Assembly: GCF_029211185.1 (NCBI RefSeq)
Contig: NZ_JARGDO010000006.1
Location: 62,001-126,000, forward strand
DNA length: 64,000 nt
DNA from: Tessaracoccus caeni
GTDB taxonomy: Bacteria; Actinomycetota; Actinomycetes; Propionibacteriales; Propionibacteriaceae
Direction of reading: 5' to 3'
Positions 42,517-50,767 of this stretch are shown piece after piece. Made by a program: the position numbers and the translations under genes. The notes under the pieces are model-generated. The model was not told where the DNA came from, searched no databases, and saw only the letters and a list, made by a program, of their open reading frames with translations. The stretch's first letter is position 1; each line of letters begins with the position of its first letter.

Positions 42517-43020
42517 ATGGTCAAGGTGCTGGTGGGATACGCGAGCGACAGCGGAACGGCTCGCGACATCGCGGGTCTGATCGGGGACGCGCTGAGGGCG
42601 ACCTCGTGCGTCGTCGATGTCGTCGACCTCATGGTCGAGCGGCCGTCTCCGCTGGGCTACGACCTGGTGGTCGTCGGCTCCGGCATCCACGCGGGCTCCT
42701 GGTATGCGGCCGCGACCGACTACCTGATCGCGCACAAGGACGCCTTGGGCGAGGTCTCTGTCGCGCTGTTCAACACCTGCCTGAACGCGGCGCGCGACGA
42801 CATGCAGGAGGTGTCGCTCGGTTACAACGCGAGCGTTGAGGCGATCGTGGCGCCGGTGGCCTCCGCGTCGTTCGCGGGCCGATTCGTGCCCGAGGAGGTG
42901 GGCTTCTTCAAGCGCATCTTCCTTCGCACGCTGCAGCAGCGACCCAAAGATCACGTGAATCCCGACGCCATCCGGGCCTGGGCGCAGGGCCTGGTGGCCA
43001 CCGTCGATACCGCCTCCTGA
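42517..43020 (+). CDS. flavodoxin-domain protein (HemG-like)
   Basis: About 167 residues from ATG 42517, after GGGTGGAACCC. The flavodoxin phosphate loop is GYASDSGTARDIA (about residues 6-18), with GYDLVVVGSGIHAGSW and ALFNTCLNA forming the later FMN contacts. Size and pattern resemble menaquinone-dependent protoporphyrinogen oxidase HemG and related flavodoxin-domain proteins. The exact electron partner is unknown. It is preceded by the DsbA-like thiol protein, so a redox role is likely. Confidence 0.8.
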   Translation: MVKVLVGYASDSGTARDIAGLIGDALRATSCVVDVVDLMVERPSPLGYDLVVVGSGIHAGSWYAAATDYLIAHKDALGEVSVALFNTCLNAARDDMQEVSLGYNASVEAIVAPVASASFAGRFVPEEVGFFKRIFLRTLQQRPKDHVNPDAIRAWAQGLVATVDTAS

Positions 43021-43095
43021 CCGTCTGCATCGCTCTCCCGGGAGCCGGAGTGCAATGATGGATGCTGTCTGTCTATCGGAGGAGAACCGCGAGCG

Positions 43096-43884
43096 ATGTC
43101 GACGACGAGCCGTGTGCCGGCGTGGGTGCGCTATCTGCTGATCGGCATGGGCGCCGGCCTGTTGTCGGGGCTGTTCGGTGTCGGCGGCGGCACCGTGATC
43201 GTTCCGCTGCTGGTGCTGCTCTGCCGCTTCGATCAGCGACTGGCGTCGGGCACCTCGCTCGGCGCGATCGTGCCGACGGCCATCGTCGGCGTGGCGTCGT
43301 ATGCGTGGAACGGCTCGGTGTCGTGGATCGCCGCTCTGCTCCTGGCCGGCGGGGCGGTGGGCGGCGCGCAGATCGGCACCTGGCTGCTTGGCCGTCTGCC
43401 CATGCGGGCGTTGCGATGGGGCTTCGTCGTGTTCCTGGTCGCGGTGATGGTGAACCTGTTCCTCGTGGTTCCCTCCCGCGACGCCGACCTGGTGCTGACC
43501 TGGCTGTCGGGCTTGGCCTTGCTCGGGGTGGGCCTGGTCACCGGCGTGCTGTCCGGGTTGTTCGGCGTGGGTGGCGGCATCGTCGTCGTGCCCGCGTTGA
43601 TCCTGCTGTTCGGCGCCAGCGACCTGGTCGCCAAGGGCACCTCGCTGCTCATGATGATCCCGACGGCGATCTCCGGCACGCTCGGCAACCACCGGCGCAA
43701 GAACATCGACATGAAGGCGGCGATCGGCGTCGGCGTTGGCGCCTGCTTGACCACCGTCGTCGGCGCCCATGTCGCCGCATGGCTGGACCCCCGGGTCGCG
43801 ACGCCGCTGTTCGCGGTGTTCATCGCCGTCATCACGATCCAGCTGGCCATCAAGGCGTGGCGGGCGGATCACCCGAAGAAGTAG
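43096..43884 (+). CDS. TauE/SafE family membrane exporter
   Basis: A 262-residue membrane protein with two homologous halves, each containing the family motif GLLSGLFGVGGG (about residue 22) and GVLSGLFGVGGG (about residue 152), with roughly eight helices in all. TauE/SafE proteins move sulfite, sulfoacetate or related anions outward. The next gene on the same strand is cysE (98 bases away), which supports a sulfur-metabolism role. Confidence 0.9.
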   Translation: MSTTSRVPAWVRYLLIGMGAGLLSGLFGVGGGTVIVPLLVLLCRFDQRLASGTSLGAIVPTAIVGVASYAWNGSVSWIAALLLAGGAVGGAQIGTWLLGRLPMRALRWGFVVFLVAVMVNLFLVVPSRDADLVLTWLSGLALLGVGLVTGVLSGLFGVGGGIVVVPALILLFGASDLVAKGTSLLMMIPTAISGTLGNHRRKNIDMKAAIGVGVGACLTTVVGAHVAAWLDPRVATPLFAVFIAVITIQLAIKAWRADHPKK

Positions 43885-43982
43885 TCGCCACCTACCTGCG
43901 GAACCTCTTAGCTGATCGCGAACACTCGGGTATGGGCGCCCGGGATGGTCGGTAGCCTGGCGGCAACCGTCAAAGGAGAACC

Positions 43983-44801
43983 ATGGATCCCTCCCGCATC
44001 GTGCCCGACGATCAGATCTGGGCCGCTATCAAGGCCGAGTGCGCTGCGGCTGCGGCGGAAGAGCCCTTGTTGGCAGGATTCCTGCACGCCACGGTGCTGG
44101 CCCAGCCCGACATCGAGGAGTCGCTGAGTTACATCCTGGCCAGCAAGCTCGACAACTCGACGCTGCCGGCGCTCGGCCTTCGCGACATCTTCTACGACGT
44201 GCTCAAAGACGAGGAGTGCATCCAGCGCTCCATCATCGCCGACCTGCAGGCCGTCGTCAGCCGCGACCCCGCCTGCCCCGGGTACGCCAACCCGCTGCTG
44301 TATTTCAAAGGGTTCCAGTCGATCCAGGCCTACCGCGTCGCTCACCACTACTGGACGCAGGGCCGCAAGCCGCTCGCCTGGTATCTGCAGAGCCGCATCT
44401 CGGAGGTGTTCGCCGTCGACATCCATCCGGGGGCGCGGATCGGCAAGGGCATCATGTTCGACCACGCCACCAGCGTCGTCGTCGGTGAGACGGCAGTGGT
44501 GGAGGACGACTTCTCGATGCTGCACGAGGTGACCCTCGGTGGCTCCGGCAAGGAGGGCGGCGACCGTCACCCCAAGATCGGCCGTGGCGTGATGATCGGC
44601 GCCGGCGCGAAGGTGCTGGGCAACATCAAGATCGGGGAAGGCGCCAAGATCGGAGCCGGCTCCGTCGTGCTGAAGGACGTCGCCCCGCACACCACCGTCG
44701 CCGGGGTGCCGGCCAAGGTGGTCAACGTGCCGGCCTCGTCGCTGCCCGCCTTCGACATGATCCAGACCCTCGACGAGGATCCTTTCGACCCCTGCATCTA
44801 G
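43983..44801 (+). CDS. cysE: serine O-acetyltransferase
   Basis: A 272-residue enzyme of the long, E. coli-like CysE type with an N-terminal helical domain (about 1-140) and a C-terminal left-handed beta helix. Key motifs are ADLQAVVSRDPAC, DIHPGARIGKGIMFDHATSVVVGETA with the catalytic His, HEVTLGGSGK, and hexapeptide repeats to GVPAKVV. It makes O-acetylserine from serine and acetyl-CoA, the first step of cysteine synthesis. The start follows AAAGGAGAACC. The C-terminal tail could interact with cysteine synthase. A palindromic-repeat copy begins nine bases after the stop. Confidence 0.95.
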   Translation: MDPSRIVPDDQIWAAIKAECAAAAAEEPLLAGFLHATVLAQPDIEESLSYILASKLDNSTLPALGLRDIFYDVLKDEECIQRSIIADLQAVVSRDPACPGYANPLLYFKGFQSIQAYRVAHHYWTQGRKPLAWYLQSRISEVFAVDIHPGARIGKGIMFDHATSVVVGETAVVEDDFSMLHEVTLGGSGKEGGDRHPKIGRGVMIGAGAKVLGNIKIGEGAKIGAGSVVLKDVAPHTTVAGVPAKVVNVPASSLPAFDMIQTLDEDPFDPCI

Positions 44802-44809
44802 GCCCCGTA

Positions 44810-44857
44810 CGCTCTTCGAGGTGCGAGGCCGCCTGCGGCCGAGCCTCGAGGAGAGCG
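44810..44857 (+). repeat. dispersed palindromic repeat between cysE and an extensin-like gene
   Basis: A full copy of the GGCCGCCTGCGGCC-centred form: GCTCTTCGAGGTGCG to GAGCCTCGAGGAGAGC. It lies in the 67 bases between two convergent gene ends, where it could form a two-way terminator hairpin. Confidence 0.85.
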
Positions 44858-44868
44858 TCGATGTCGAA

Positions 44869-45675
44869 CTAGGCGGACGCCGTGGCGCGGAGGAACTCGC
44901 GCCAGCCGTCGGCCTTCGCCAAGGGGCGGGAGATGCCGTTGGACTTCTGCACCGAGCGCACCGCGTCTTTGGTCTGGTCGTCGTAGCTGTCGGTGAGGTC
45001 GATGTCCTTGCCGAAGACGTAACGGCAGGCGTTCTGCACCATCTGCACCTGGACGCGCGAACCGGGGTCGAAGGCAGAGCGATCCCAACCCGATACCCCG
45101 TTGTCGACGTGGATGTGGTTGCGGTGTGCCTCGTTGTAGCGGCAGGTCAGCGTGTAGGCGAAGTGCTCGTGCAGCGACGCTGCGAGCCGCCAGTAGGAGC
45201 GCATCCGACCGCCGTCCTCGCCCCACTTGTCCTGTCGGCAGGAGACCTTGCCACCCTCGTGCTCCAGTTCCGCGAAGTCGAACGCGCGCCCGGCCTGGTG
45301 CCAGGAGGAGCACTTGTCGACGTAGGCTCCGTAGCTCCACACCTTGGTCAGTGCGCCGAGTCCGCTGAGTTTCACCCAGTCCTCCGCCCACTCCTCGAGC
45401 AACTCGATGAAGCGCGGATCGGCCTTATAGGTGGCCTTGGTGCGATCGATCTCGTAGCCGAGCCTTGCGCCGCCCAGCGTCTTGAAGCTCTCGAGCGACT
45501 CCGGCGTGCGGCACTCTCCTTGGCCTTCGACGGAGAAGTCTTCGTCGTTCGGGTTGAGCAGTCCCTGGCCCTCGTCGAGAAGCGGAATGCCGTCGTCGAG
45601 GATCCCGCTCCGGAGAACCCCGTAGCCTGCCAGCGCTGTCACGCCGGCCAGTGCCAAGAATCCTCGTCGCCTCAT
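44869..45675 (-). CDS. extensin-like secreted protein with peptidoglycan-binding-like C-terminus
   Basis: A 268-residue protein. The N-terminus (MRRRGFLALAGVTALAGYG) resembles a twin-arginine signal. The middle (about 55-205) matches the extensin-like C-terminal domain family, related to D,D-peptidases of the M15 fold: SSWHQAGRAFDFAEL and NEAHRNHIHVDNG give the metal-ligand pattern His-x6-Asp and HxH. The last ~60 residues (QNACRYVFGKDIDLTDSYDDQTKDAVRSVQ split) resemble a peptidoglycan-binding type 1 repeat. It probably trims or binds the cell wall. It converges on cysE with a repeat between. Confidence 0.75.
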   Translation of the reverse strand: MRRRGFLALAGVTALAGYGVLRSGILDDGIPLLDEGQGLLNPNDEDFSVEGQGECRTPESLESFKTLGGARLGYEIDRTKATYKADPRFIELLEEWAEDWVKLSGLGALTKVWSYGAYVDKCSSWHQAGRAFDFAELEHEGGKVSCRQDKWGEDGGRMRSYWRLAASLHEHFAYTLTCRYNEAHRNHIHVDNGVSGWDRSAFDPGSRVQVQMVQNACRYVFGKDIDLTDSYDDQTKDAVRSVQKSNGISRPLAKADGWREFLRATASA

Positions 45676-45722
45676 ACCCGGAAGCTATCTGCAGCAGGAG
45701 CGCCGGAGCATCCGCCCTGGGG

Positions 45723-47393
45723 CTAGATGTGGCCGGCGAGGGCCTCGCGGAGGACGCTGAGGGGGACGGAGCCGAGCTCGAGGGCGTGACGGTGGAAGGC
45801 GGACAGGTCGAAGGCCGGGCCTTGGCGCCGTTCCGCGTCGCGGCGCAAGCCCTCCCAGATGCGCTGGCCCACCTTGTACGACGGGGCCTCGCCCGGCCAG
45901 CCAAGGTAGCGGTCGAGTTCGAACTGGCGGAAACCGTCGGACAGCGTCGAGTTGCTGGTGAGGAAATCTCTCGCGTTGTCGGCGTTCCAGGTGCCCCCCA
46001 GTGGATGCTCTTTGCCGAGGTGCAGCCCGATGTCGAGCACTACCCGGGCGGCGCGGAGGCGCTGGCTGTCGAGCAGGCCCATCCGATCTCCCGGGTCGTC
46101 GAGGAAGCCCAGCTCCTGCATGAGGCGCTCGGCGTAGAGGGCCCAGCCCTCGCCGTGACCGCTGACCCAGCAGGCGAGTCGCCGCCACATGTTGAGCGTG
46201 CGCGACTGGTGAATGGTGGTGCTGAGCTGCAGGTGATGCCCGGGCGCGCCCTCGTGGTAGACGGTGGTGCGCACCCGCCAGGTGCCGAAGGTGTCAACGT
46301 CGGGCGGCACCGACCACCAGAGCCGTCCCGGGCGGGAGAAGTCGTCGCTGGGGCTGTGGTAGTAGACCCCGCCGGAGTGGGTGGGGAACACGACGCACTC
46401 GAGGGTGCGGGCGGGCTCGGGGATGTCGATGTAGCTGCTCAGCGCCTGGACGGCCTCGTCGGCCGTGGCCTGGATCCACTGCTGGAGAGCGTCCGTGCCC
46501 AGCAGTTGACGGGCGGGATCCTCGTCGAGCAGTTCCATGGCCTCTTCGACGCCCGTGCCGGGACCGAAGAGCTCGCCGGCCAGCGCCTGCTGTTCGTCGA
46601 CGATGCGCGCGAGATCCTGGATGCCCCACTCGTAGGTCTCGTCAAGGTCGATGGTGTCGCCGAGGAAGCGCCGCGAGAGCAGTTGGTACCGCTCTCGTCC
46701 GACGGCGTCCTCGACGGGAGCCTTGCTCGCGTGACCACGCAGCGCCTTCGAGAGCCGGGCGTAAGCGGCTCGGGCGCCGCCGGCGGCCGTCTCCAGATCG
46801 GCGACGAGAGCCGGGGGCACCGGGCCGTCGTCGGTGTAGGCCGACTCGATCAGCGCCTGCCAGAAGGAGTTGTCGCTGGCCATCTCTGCGGCCTCGGCGA
46901 TGCCGAGTTCCACCTGACGGCGCGCCGGCGCCGGCCCCGTCCGAAACGCCTCGCCGAGGCTGGCCACGTACCCGTCGATGGCCTCGCCGACCCCGCTCAT
47001 CCGAGTGGCGATGCCCTCCCAATCTTCGACGGTGGAGGTGGGCATGAGCTCGAACACGTCGCGGATCGACTGCAGAGGCGAGGCCACCACGTTCAGGTCT
47101 GCCAGATGCTCGCCCGCCTCGACGAGCTCGATCTCCAGACCCAGGCGCTCGCGCATGGCGAGCTGGGTGATCCGGTCGACCTCGTCGACGATGGGGGCGG
47201 CCTCGACGGCGGCGAGCGTTCGGCGTGCTAACTCCGTACGTGCGGCGTGTCCGTCGGGCGAGAAATCGTCGAGCCGATGATCATGACCGGGGATGCCCAT
47301 GTCCGTTGCCTGGATAGGGCTGAGCCTCGCCAGCTCCTCGGTATAGGAGTCGGCGATGGCGTCGAGCGCGGTGGCAGGACGGGCGTCGGTCAT
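45723..47393 (-). CDS. DUF885 family protein (putative metallopeptidase)
   Basis: A 556-residue, largely helical protein of the DUF885 family. The metal-binding motif is YHEGAPGHHLQLS (HExxxxHH form) in the second half, followed by HGEGWALYAERLMQELG supplying a further Glu, and conserved QLRALRVVLDIGLH-like text (here RLRAARVVLDIGLH). The fold is related to M32 carboxypeptidases, but the substrates are unknown. No signal peptide is seen. It starts at ATG 47393 with a long hairpin 135 bases upstream. Confidence 0.9.
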   Translation of the reverse strand: MTDARPATALDAIADSYTEELARLSPIQATDMGIPGHDHRLDDFSPDGHAARTELARRTLAAVEAAPIVDEVDRITQLAMRERLGLEIELVEAGEHLADLNVVASPLQSIRDVFELMPTSTVEDWEGIATRMSGVGEAIDGYVASLGEAFRTGPAPARRQVELGIAEAAEMASDNSFWQALIESAYTDDGPVPPALVADLETAAGGARAAYARLSKALRGHASKAPVEDAVGRERYQLLSRRFLGDTIDLDETYEWGIQDLARIVDEQQALAGELFGPGTGVEEAMELLDEDPARQLLGTDALQQWIQATADEAVQALSSYIDIPEPARTLECVVFPTHSGGVYYHSPSDDFSRPGRLWWSVPPDVDTFGTWRVRTTVYHEGAPGHHLQLSTTIHQSRTLNMWRRLACWVSGHGEGWALYAERLMQELGFLDDPGDRMGLLDSQRLRAARVVLDIGLHLGKEHPLGGTWNADNARDFLTSNSTLSDGFRQFELDRYLGWPGEAPSYKVGQRIWEGLRRDAERRQGPAFDLSAFHRHALELGSVPLSVLREALAGHI

Positions 47394-47527
47394 GGCTTTG
47401 ACCCTATACCGACCCTCTGACGGTGAGCCCGACCAGCCTGTGGGCGGACTACCAAGTGCGAGGATGACCTTCCGCCATCACGCCCGTTCTACCGACGCCG
47501 GTTCGGCGCACTACGTCTGGGTGCAGC

Positions 47528-47598
47528 GAATAAAAGTGGCTGATCGGGGGTGATCTGTGCAATACGTACAGATCCCCCCCGCTCAGCCATCTTTATTC
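47528..47598. repeat. long hairpin with nine-base loop, copy 2
   Basis: Arms 47528-47558 and 47568-47598 pair at 27 of 31 positions, beginning GAATAAA. The loop is GCAATACGT, closed by TGT/ACA. The same loop pattern (G-C/A-AA-T/G-A-C/G-GT) is found in the hairpins at 24233-24299 and 51349-51411. It lies between the DUF885 gene and the SMR pair, both leftward. Confidence 0.85.
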
Positions 47599-47622
47599 AG
47601 ACGCATCGGGTATTCAGACGGG

Positions 47623-47988
47623 TCAGGCGTCGGTGGCCTTGGTGGTCTTCCCGTCGAGTTGCTTCAACCCGACGACGCAGGCCACGATCCCTGCCAGGAA
47701 CAGGGCCTTCAGCCAAGACATCGACTCCGCGCCGATCGCGACGGAGTAGCTGACGGTGAGCACGGTGCCGACGCTGGTCCACACGGCGTAGGCGGTGCCC
47801 GTCGGGATGACGCGCATGGCCTGGCCGAGGCCGACCACCGACGCGATAGTGGCAACCAGGAACACCACGGTGGGCACCAGATGTGTGAAGCCCTCGCTGG
47901 CGGACAGGGCATTCGCCCAGACGGCCTCCAGCACCGCACTGACCAGCAGGATGGCCCAAGCGGCCCCGGGGGTGATCGAGCGCGTCAT
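47623..47988 (-). CDS. SMR-family transporter, second subunit (probable guanidinium exporter)
   Basis: A 121-residue small multidrug resistance protein with four helices. The binding Glu lies in the first helix (LLVSAVLEAVWANAL, about residue 21). IPTGTAYAVWTSVGTVLTV is the SugE/Gdx-type helix 3 signature, with GIVACVVGLK in helix 4. The ATG overlaps the stop of the upstream SMR gene, so the two probably form a heterodimer, as in other paired SMR exporters. The upstream guanidine-III riboswitch marks them as guanidinium exporters rather than general drug pumps. A short charged C-terminal tail (QLDGKTTKATDA) follows. Confidence 0.9.
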   Translation of the reverse strand: MTRSITPGAAWAILLVSAVLEAVWANALSASEGFTHLVPTVVFLVATIASVVGLGQAMRVIPTGTAYAVWTSVGTVLTVSYSVAIGAESMSWLKALFLAGIVACVVGLKQLDGKTTKATDA

Positions 47989-48299
47989 GCCAGCACCTTC
48001 AATCCGACGACGCAGGCGACGATCCCCACCAGCAGCAGGATCTTGGCCAGCGAGGCGGGCTCGACGCCGCGGATCATCGCCCAGGTGACAGTGAGCGACG
48101 CGCCGGTGGCGGTCCAGACGGCGTAGGCGGTGCCCGTCGGCAGGCTCTCGAGCGCAAGACCCAGCCCGCCGAGGCTGAGGATGGAGGCCACCACGAAGAC
48201 GATCGAGGGGCGGAGGCGTGTGAGGCCGTTGGAGGCGGCGAGCGCGGAGGCCCACACGGCCTCGAGCACGCCGGAGGCGATGAGGATGATCCAGGCCAC
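47985..48299 (-). CDS. SMR-family transporter, first subunit (probable guanidinium exporter)
   Basis: A 104-residue four-helix SMR protein from GTG 48299 after AAAGGAACC. The helix 1 Glu is in LIASGVLEAVWASAL (about residue 13), with LPTGTAYAVWTATGASLTV in helix 3. It is about 50% identical by eye to its partner, so the pair arose by duplication. The guanidine-III riboswitch 31 bases upstream should expose the ribosome site when guanidine is bound. Export would protect against this toxic nitrogen compound. Confidence 0.92.
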   Translation of the reverse strand: MAWIILIASGVLEAVWASALAASNGLTRLRPSIVFVVASILSLGGLGLALESLPTGTAYAVWTATGASLTVTWAMIRGVEPASLAKILLLVGIVACVVGLKVLA

Positions 48300-48329
48300 G
48301 ATTGGTTCCTTTCAGTCGTTTGCACGTCT

Positions 48330-48385
48330 GCCAGTCTTTTCGTGACCGGGTACTGGTCTCGATTCTCGATCGAGCCCTCGTCCGG
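48330..48385 (-). promoter_or_regulatory. guanidine-III riboswitch (ykkC-III)
   Basis: On the minus strand the leader begins CCGGACGAGG and later reads GTACCCGGTCACGAAAAGAC followed by TGGC. This matches the conserved pseudoknot core of guanidine-III (CCGGACGAGG ... GUACCCGGUCA.GA.AAGAC) as I recall it from Thermobifida fusca. The variable hairpin between the halves is GCTCGATC-GAGAATCGAG. It lies 31 bases before the SMR start, with AAAGGAACC between, fitting translational control. A perfect palindrome (GGCGCCATGGCGCC, 48386-48399) precedes it. Confidence 0.88.
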
Positions 48386-48500
48386 GGCGCCATGGCGCCG
48401 GAGCCGATTCTAGCAAGCTCGTAGGGGACGGAGAAGCTGGCTCGAATGGCCCCTGACAAGGCAAGATCGGGCTTAAGGCACCCCGACGTCTGGTAGTAGA

Positions 48501-48519
48501 TAAGGCGAGACTAGCCTCA
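48501..48519. promoter_or_regulatory. DtxR/IdeR-type iron box before feoA
   Basis: TAAGGCGAGACTAGCCTCA agrees with the 19-base DtxR/IdeR consensus (TTAGGTTAGGCTAACCTAA) at about 13 positions, including the outer AGG and CCT. It ends five bases before the feoA ATG. Iron-loaded repressor here would shut off ferrous iron uptake. Confidence 0.6.
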
Positions 48520-48524
48520 GTTCC

Positions 48525-48824
48525 ATGACCGCGTTCATGGACAAGCTGACCACGCGTCGCTGCGCCACGGCACAGTCGCTCGAGGGTGTCGGCCTCGACT
48601 GCCGGACCCTGGATTCGCTGCCCGTCGGACACGCGTCCACCATCCTCGGCTTCGACGGCGACGACGCCGTCAGCCGACGGCTGTTCAACCTGGGCTTCGC
48701 GCCAGGCCTGGAGGTCGCGCTGCTGCGACGCGCCCCGTTGCGCGACCCGCTGATGTTCCGAGTCGACGGCTGCGAGATCGTGCTGCGCCGTCGCGAGGCC
48801 CGTCGGATCCTGGTGGCGTCATGA
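48525..48824 (+). CDS. feoA: ferrous iron transport protein FeoA
   Basis: A 99-residue SH3-like FeoA: TLDSLPVGHASTILGFDGDD, VSRRLFNLGFAPGLEVALLRRAPLRDPLMFRVDGCEIVLRRREARRI (split) matches the family core. The ~25 extra N-terminal residues are not conserved, and an internal ATG at 48537 is an alternative start. It supports the FeoB transporter. It overlaps feoB by four bases. An iron box lies directly upstream. Confidence 0.93.
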   Translation: MTAFMDKLTTRRCATAQSLEGVGLDCRTLDSLPVGHASTILGFDGDDAVSRRLFNLGFAPGLEVALLRRAPLRDPLMFRVDGCEIVLRRREARRILVAS

Positions 48825-50767
48825 CTCACGAACACCACCACGGCGGGGGAGGCGCCACCGTCAAAGAAGGGCTGCCGCGGATCGCCATCGTCGGTAGCCC
48901 CAACGCCGGCAAGACCACCCTGTTCAACGGCTTGACCGGCCTGCGCGCCAAGACGGGCAACTATCCGGGCGTCACGGTCTCGCGCTACGAGGGCGAACTC
49001 GAAACCCCGGCCGGACCGGTGGCCGTCGAGGACCTGCCCGGCGCCTACTCACTCGACCCCATCAGCCCCGACGAGCAGATCGTCGCCGACATGCTCGAGC
49101 AGGCCCAGGACCACTGCGACCCCATCGAGGCGCTCATCGTCGTGATCGACGCCACCAACCTGCGTCGCGGCCTCGGCCTGCTTGCCCAGGTGCAGCAAGC
49201 CGGCCTGCCGACCATGGTGGTGCTGAGCTTCGTCGACGAGCTGGTGCGGCGGGGTGGCAACGTCGACCACCAGGCCCTCGGCAGGGCCATCGGGGCCTGC
49301 GTGCTGCCCATCGTCGCCGGTGAGAAGCGAGGAGTGAAGGCACTGGCTGACGCCGTCGCCGAGCGCGCTTCCTGGCCGTCCCCGCCCGTCGCTCCGCCGC
49401 ATGAGCCCGACGAGGTGACCGCCTGGGCGTCGTCGGTGCTGGTCTCCGCGAACTATCGCCCCGCCGATCCGGACTCACGCACCGGAAAGATCGACCGCAT
49501 CCTGCTGCATCCCCTGTGGGGCACCGTCATCTTCTTCGCCGCGATGCTGCTGTTCTTCCAGATCATCTTCACCGTGGCGGCGCCGCTTCAGGGCTGGATC
49601 GAGGAGCTCTTCGGCTGGCTGAGCGAGGCCTCGCGCGCCGCCATCCCGATCGGCTGGCTGAGCTCGTTCGTCGCCGATGCGCTGATCGGCGGAGTGGGCG
49701 GCGTGCTGGTGTTCCTGCCGCAGATCGGGCTGCTGTTCGTGATGATCTCGCTGCTCGAGGGAACCGGGTACCTGTCGCGCGCCGCCTATCTGATGGACCG
49801 CGTGATGGCCTCCGCCGGCCTCGAGGGCCGGGCCTTCGTCGCGTTGCTGTCGTCGGTAGCCTGCGCCATCCCCGGCATCATGGCGACGCGTACCCTGCCG
49901 TCGGCCAGGGACCGCCTGGCGACGATGATGGCCGCCCCGCTGATGACCTGCTCCGCCCGACTGCCCGTCTACGTCCTGCTGATCGGCATGTTGGTGCCCA
50001 ACGACGTGCGCGTGGGCCCGCTGGGTTTGCAGGGCCTGATCATGTTCGGCCTGTACCTGCTGGGAGCGGCCTCCGCGATGGCCGCCGCGTGGGTGGTGAA
50101 GACGTTCATCGGGCGCAAGGCCATGTCGCTGCCGTTCTATCTGGAGATGCCGAGCTACCGGATGCCGCAGCTGCGCACCGTCGTCATCGCCGTGTGGGAC
50201 GCCTGCAAGGCCTTCCTGAAGAAGGTCACCTCGATCATCATGCTCACCACCATCATCCTGTGGGGGCTGCTCAACCTGCCGCTGCGCTCCGACGCCGAGC
50301 TGACGCAGGCCGGGGTGGATCCCACCGACGAAGTGGCTGTGCAGACCTACGTGATCGACAACTCCGCGGCCGCCGCCGTGGGCCGCGCGGTGTCGCCGAT
50401 CTTCGAGCCGCTCGGCTTCGACTGGCGGGTCAACGTCGGCGTGATGTCGTCGCTGGCCGCCCGCGAGGTGTTCGTCTCGACGATGGGTCAGATCGCCTCC
50501 GCCACCGATCCCGAGGATCCGGCAGAAGCGTTGGCGACGATGACTCACGAGTCGGGTCCGCACCAGGGCGAGCCGGTGTTCACGCCGCCGACGATGATCG
50601 CTCTGCTGGTGTTCTTCGTCTATGCGATGCAGTGCATGGCGACGCTGGGGGCCATGCGGCGCGAGACCGGTGGCTGGAAGTGGCCGGCGATCGCCTTCGG
50701 CTACATGAGCGTGCTGGCGTGGGTGATGGCCTTTGCGGCGCGGTCGGTGGCTAGCATCTGGCTATGA
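48821..50767 (+). CDS. feoB: ferrous iron transporter FeoB
   Basis: A 648-residue FeoB. After a His-rich start (THEHHHGGGG) comes the G domain: G1 GSPNAGKTTLFN (about residue 26), G2 region TGNYPGVTVSRYEG, and G3 VEDLPGAYSLDP. G4 is not a clean NxxD (VLSFVDE), which is unusual. The membrane part has two Gate motifs, including SSVACAIPGIMATRTL with the conserved Cys, and APLMTCSARLPVYVLLIG. It moves Fe(II) inward using nucleotide hydrolysis. The stop overlaps the next gene, a NifU-like protein, forming feoA-feoB-nifU-like. Confidence 0.94.
   Translation: MTHEHHHGGGGATVKEGLPRIAIVGSPNAGKTTLFNGLTGLRAKTGNYPGVTVSRYEGELETPAGPVAVEDLPGAYSLDPISPDEQIVADMLEQAQDHCDPIEALIVVIDATNLRRGLGLLAQVQQAGLPTMVVLSFVDELVRRGGNVDHQALGRAIGACVLPIVAGEKRGVKALADAVAERASWPSPPVAPPHEPDEVTAWASSVLVSANYRPADPDSRTGKIDRILLHPLWGTVIFFAAMLLFFQIIFTVAAPLQGWIEELFGWLSEASRAAIPIGWLSSFVADALIGGVGGVLVFLPQIGLLFVMISLLEGTGYLSRAAYLMDRVMASAGLEGRAFVALLSSVACAIPGIMATRTLPSARDRLATMMAAPLMTCSARLPVYVLLIGMLVPNDVRVGPLGLQGLIMFGLYLLGAASAMAAAWVVKTFIGRKAMSLPFYLEMPSYRMPQLRTVVIAVWDACKAFLKKVTSIIMLTTIILWGLLNLPLRSDAELTQAGVDPTDEVAVQTYVIDNSAAAAVGRAVSPIFEPLGFDWRVNVGVMSSLAAREVFVSTMGQIASATDPEDPAEALATMTHESGPHQGEPVFTPPTMIALLVFFVYAMQCMATLGAMRRETGGWKWPAIAFGYMSVLAWVMAFAARSVASIWL

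Noticed and set aside
43885-43982. A sulfur-responsive riboswitch before cysE
   Set aside because: The 98-base leader has short GC-rich inverted repeats (GGGCGCCC-like) but none of the conserved text of the SAM riboswitch classes I know.
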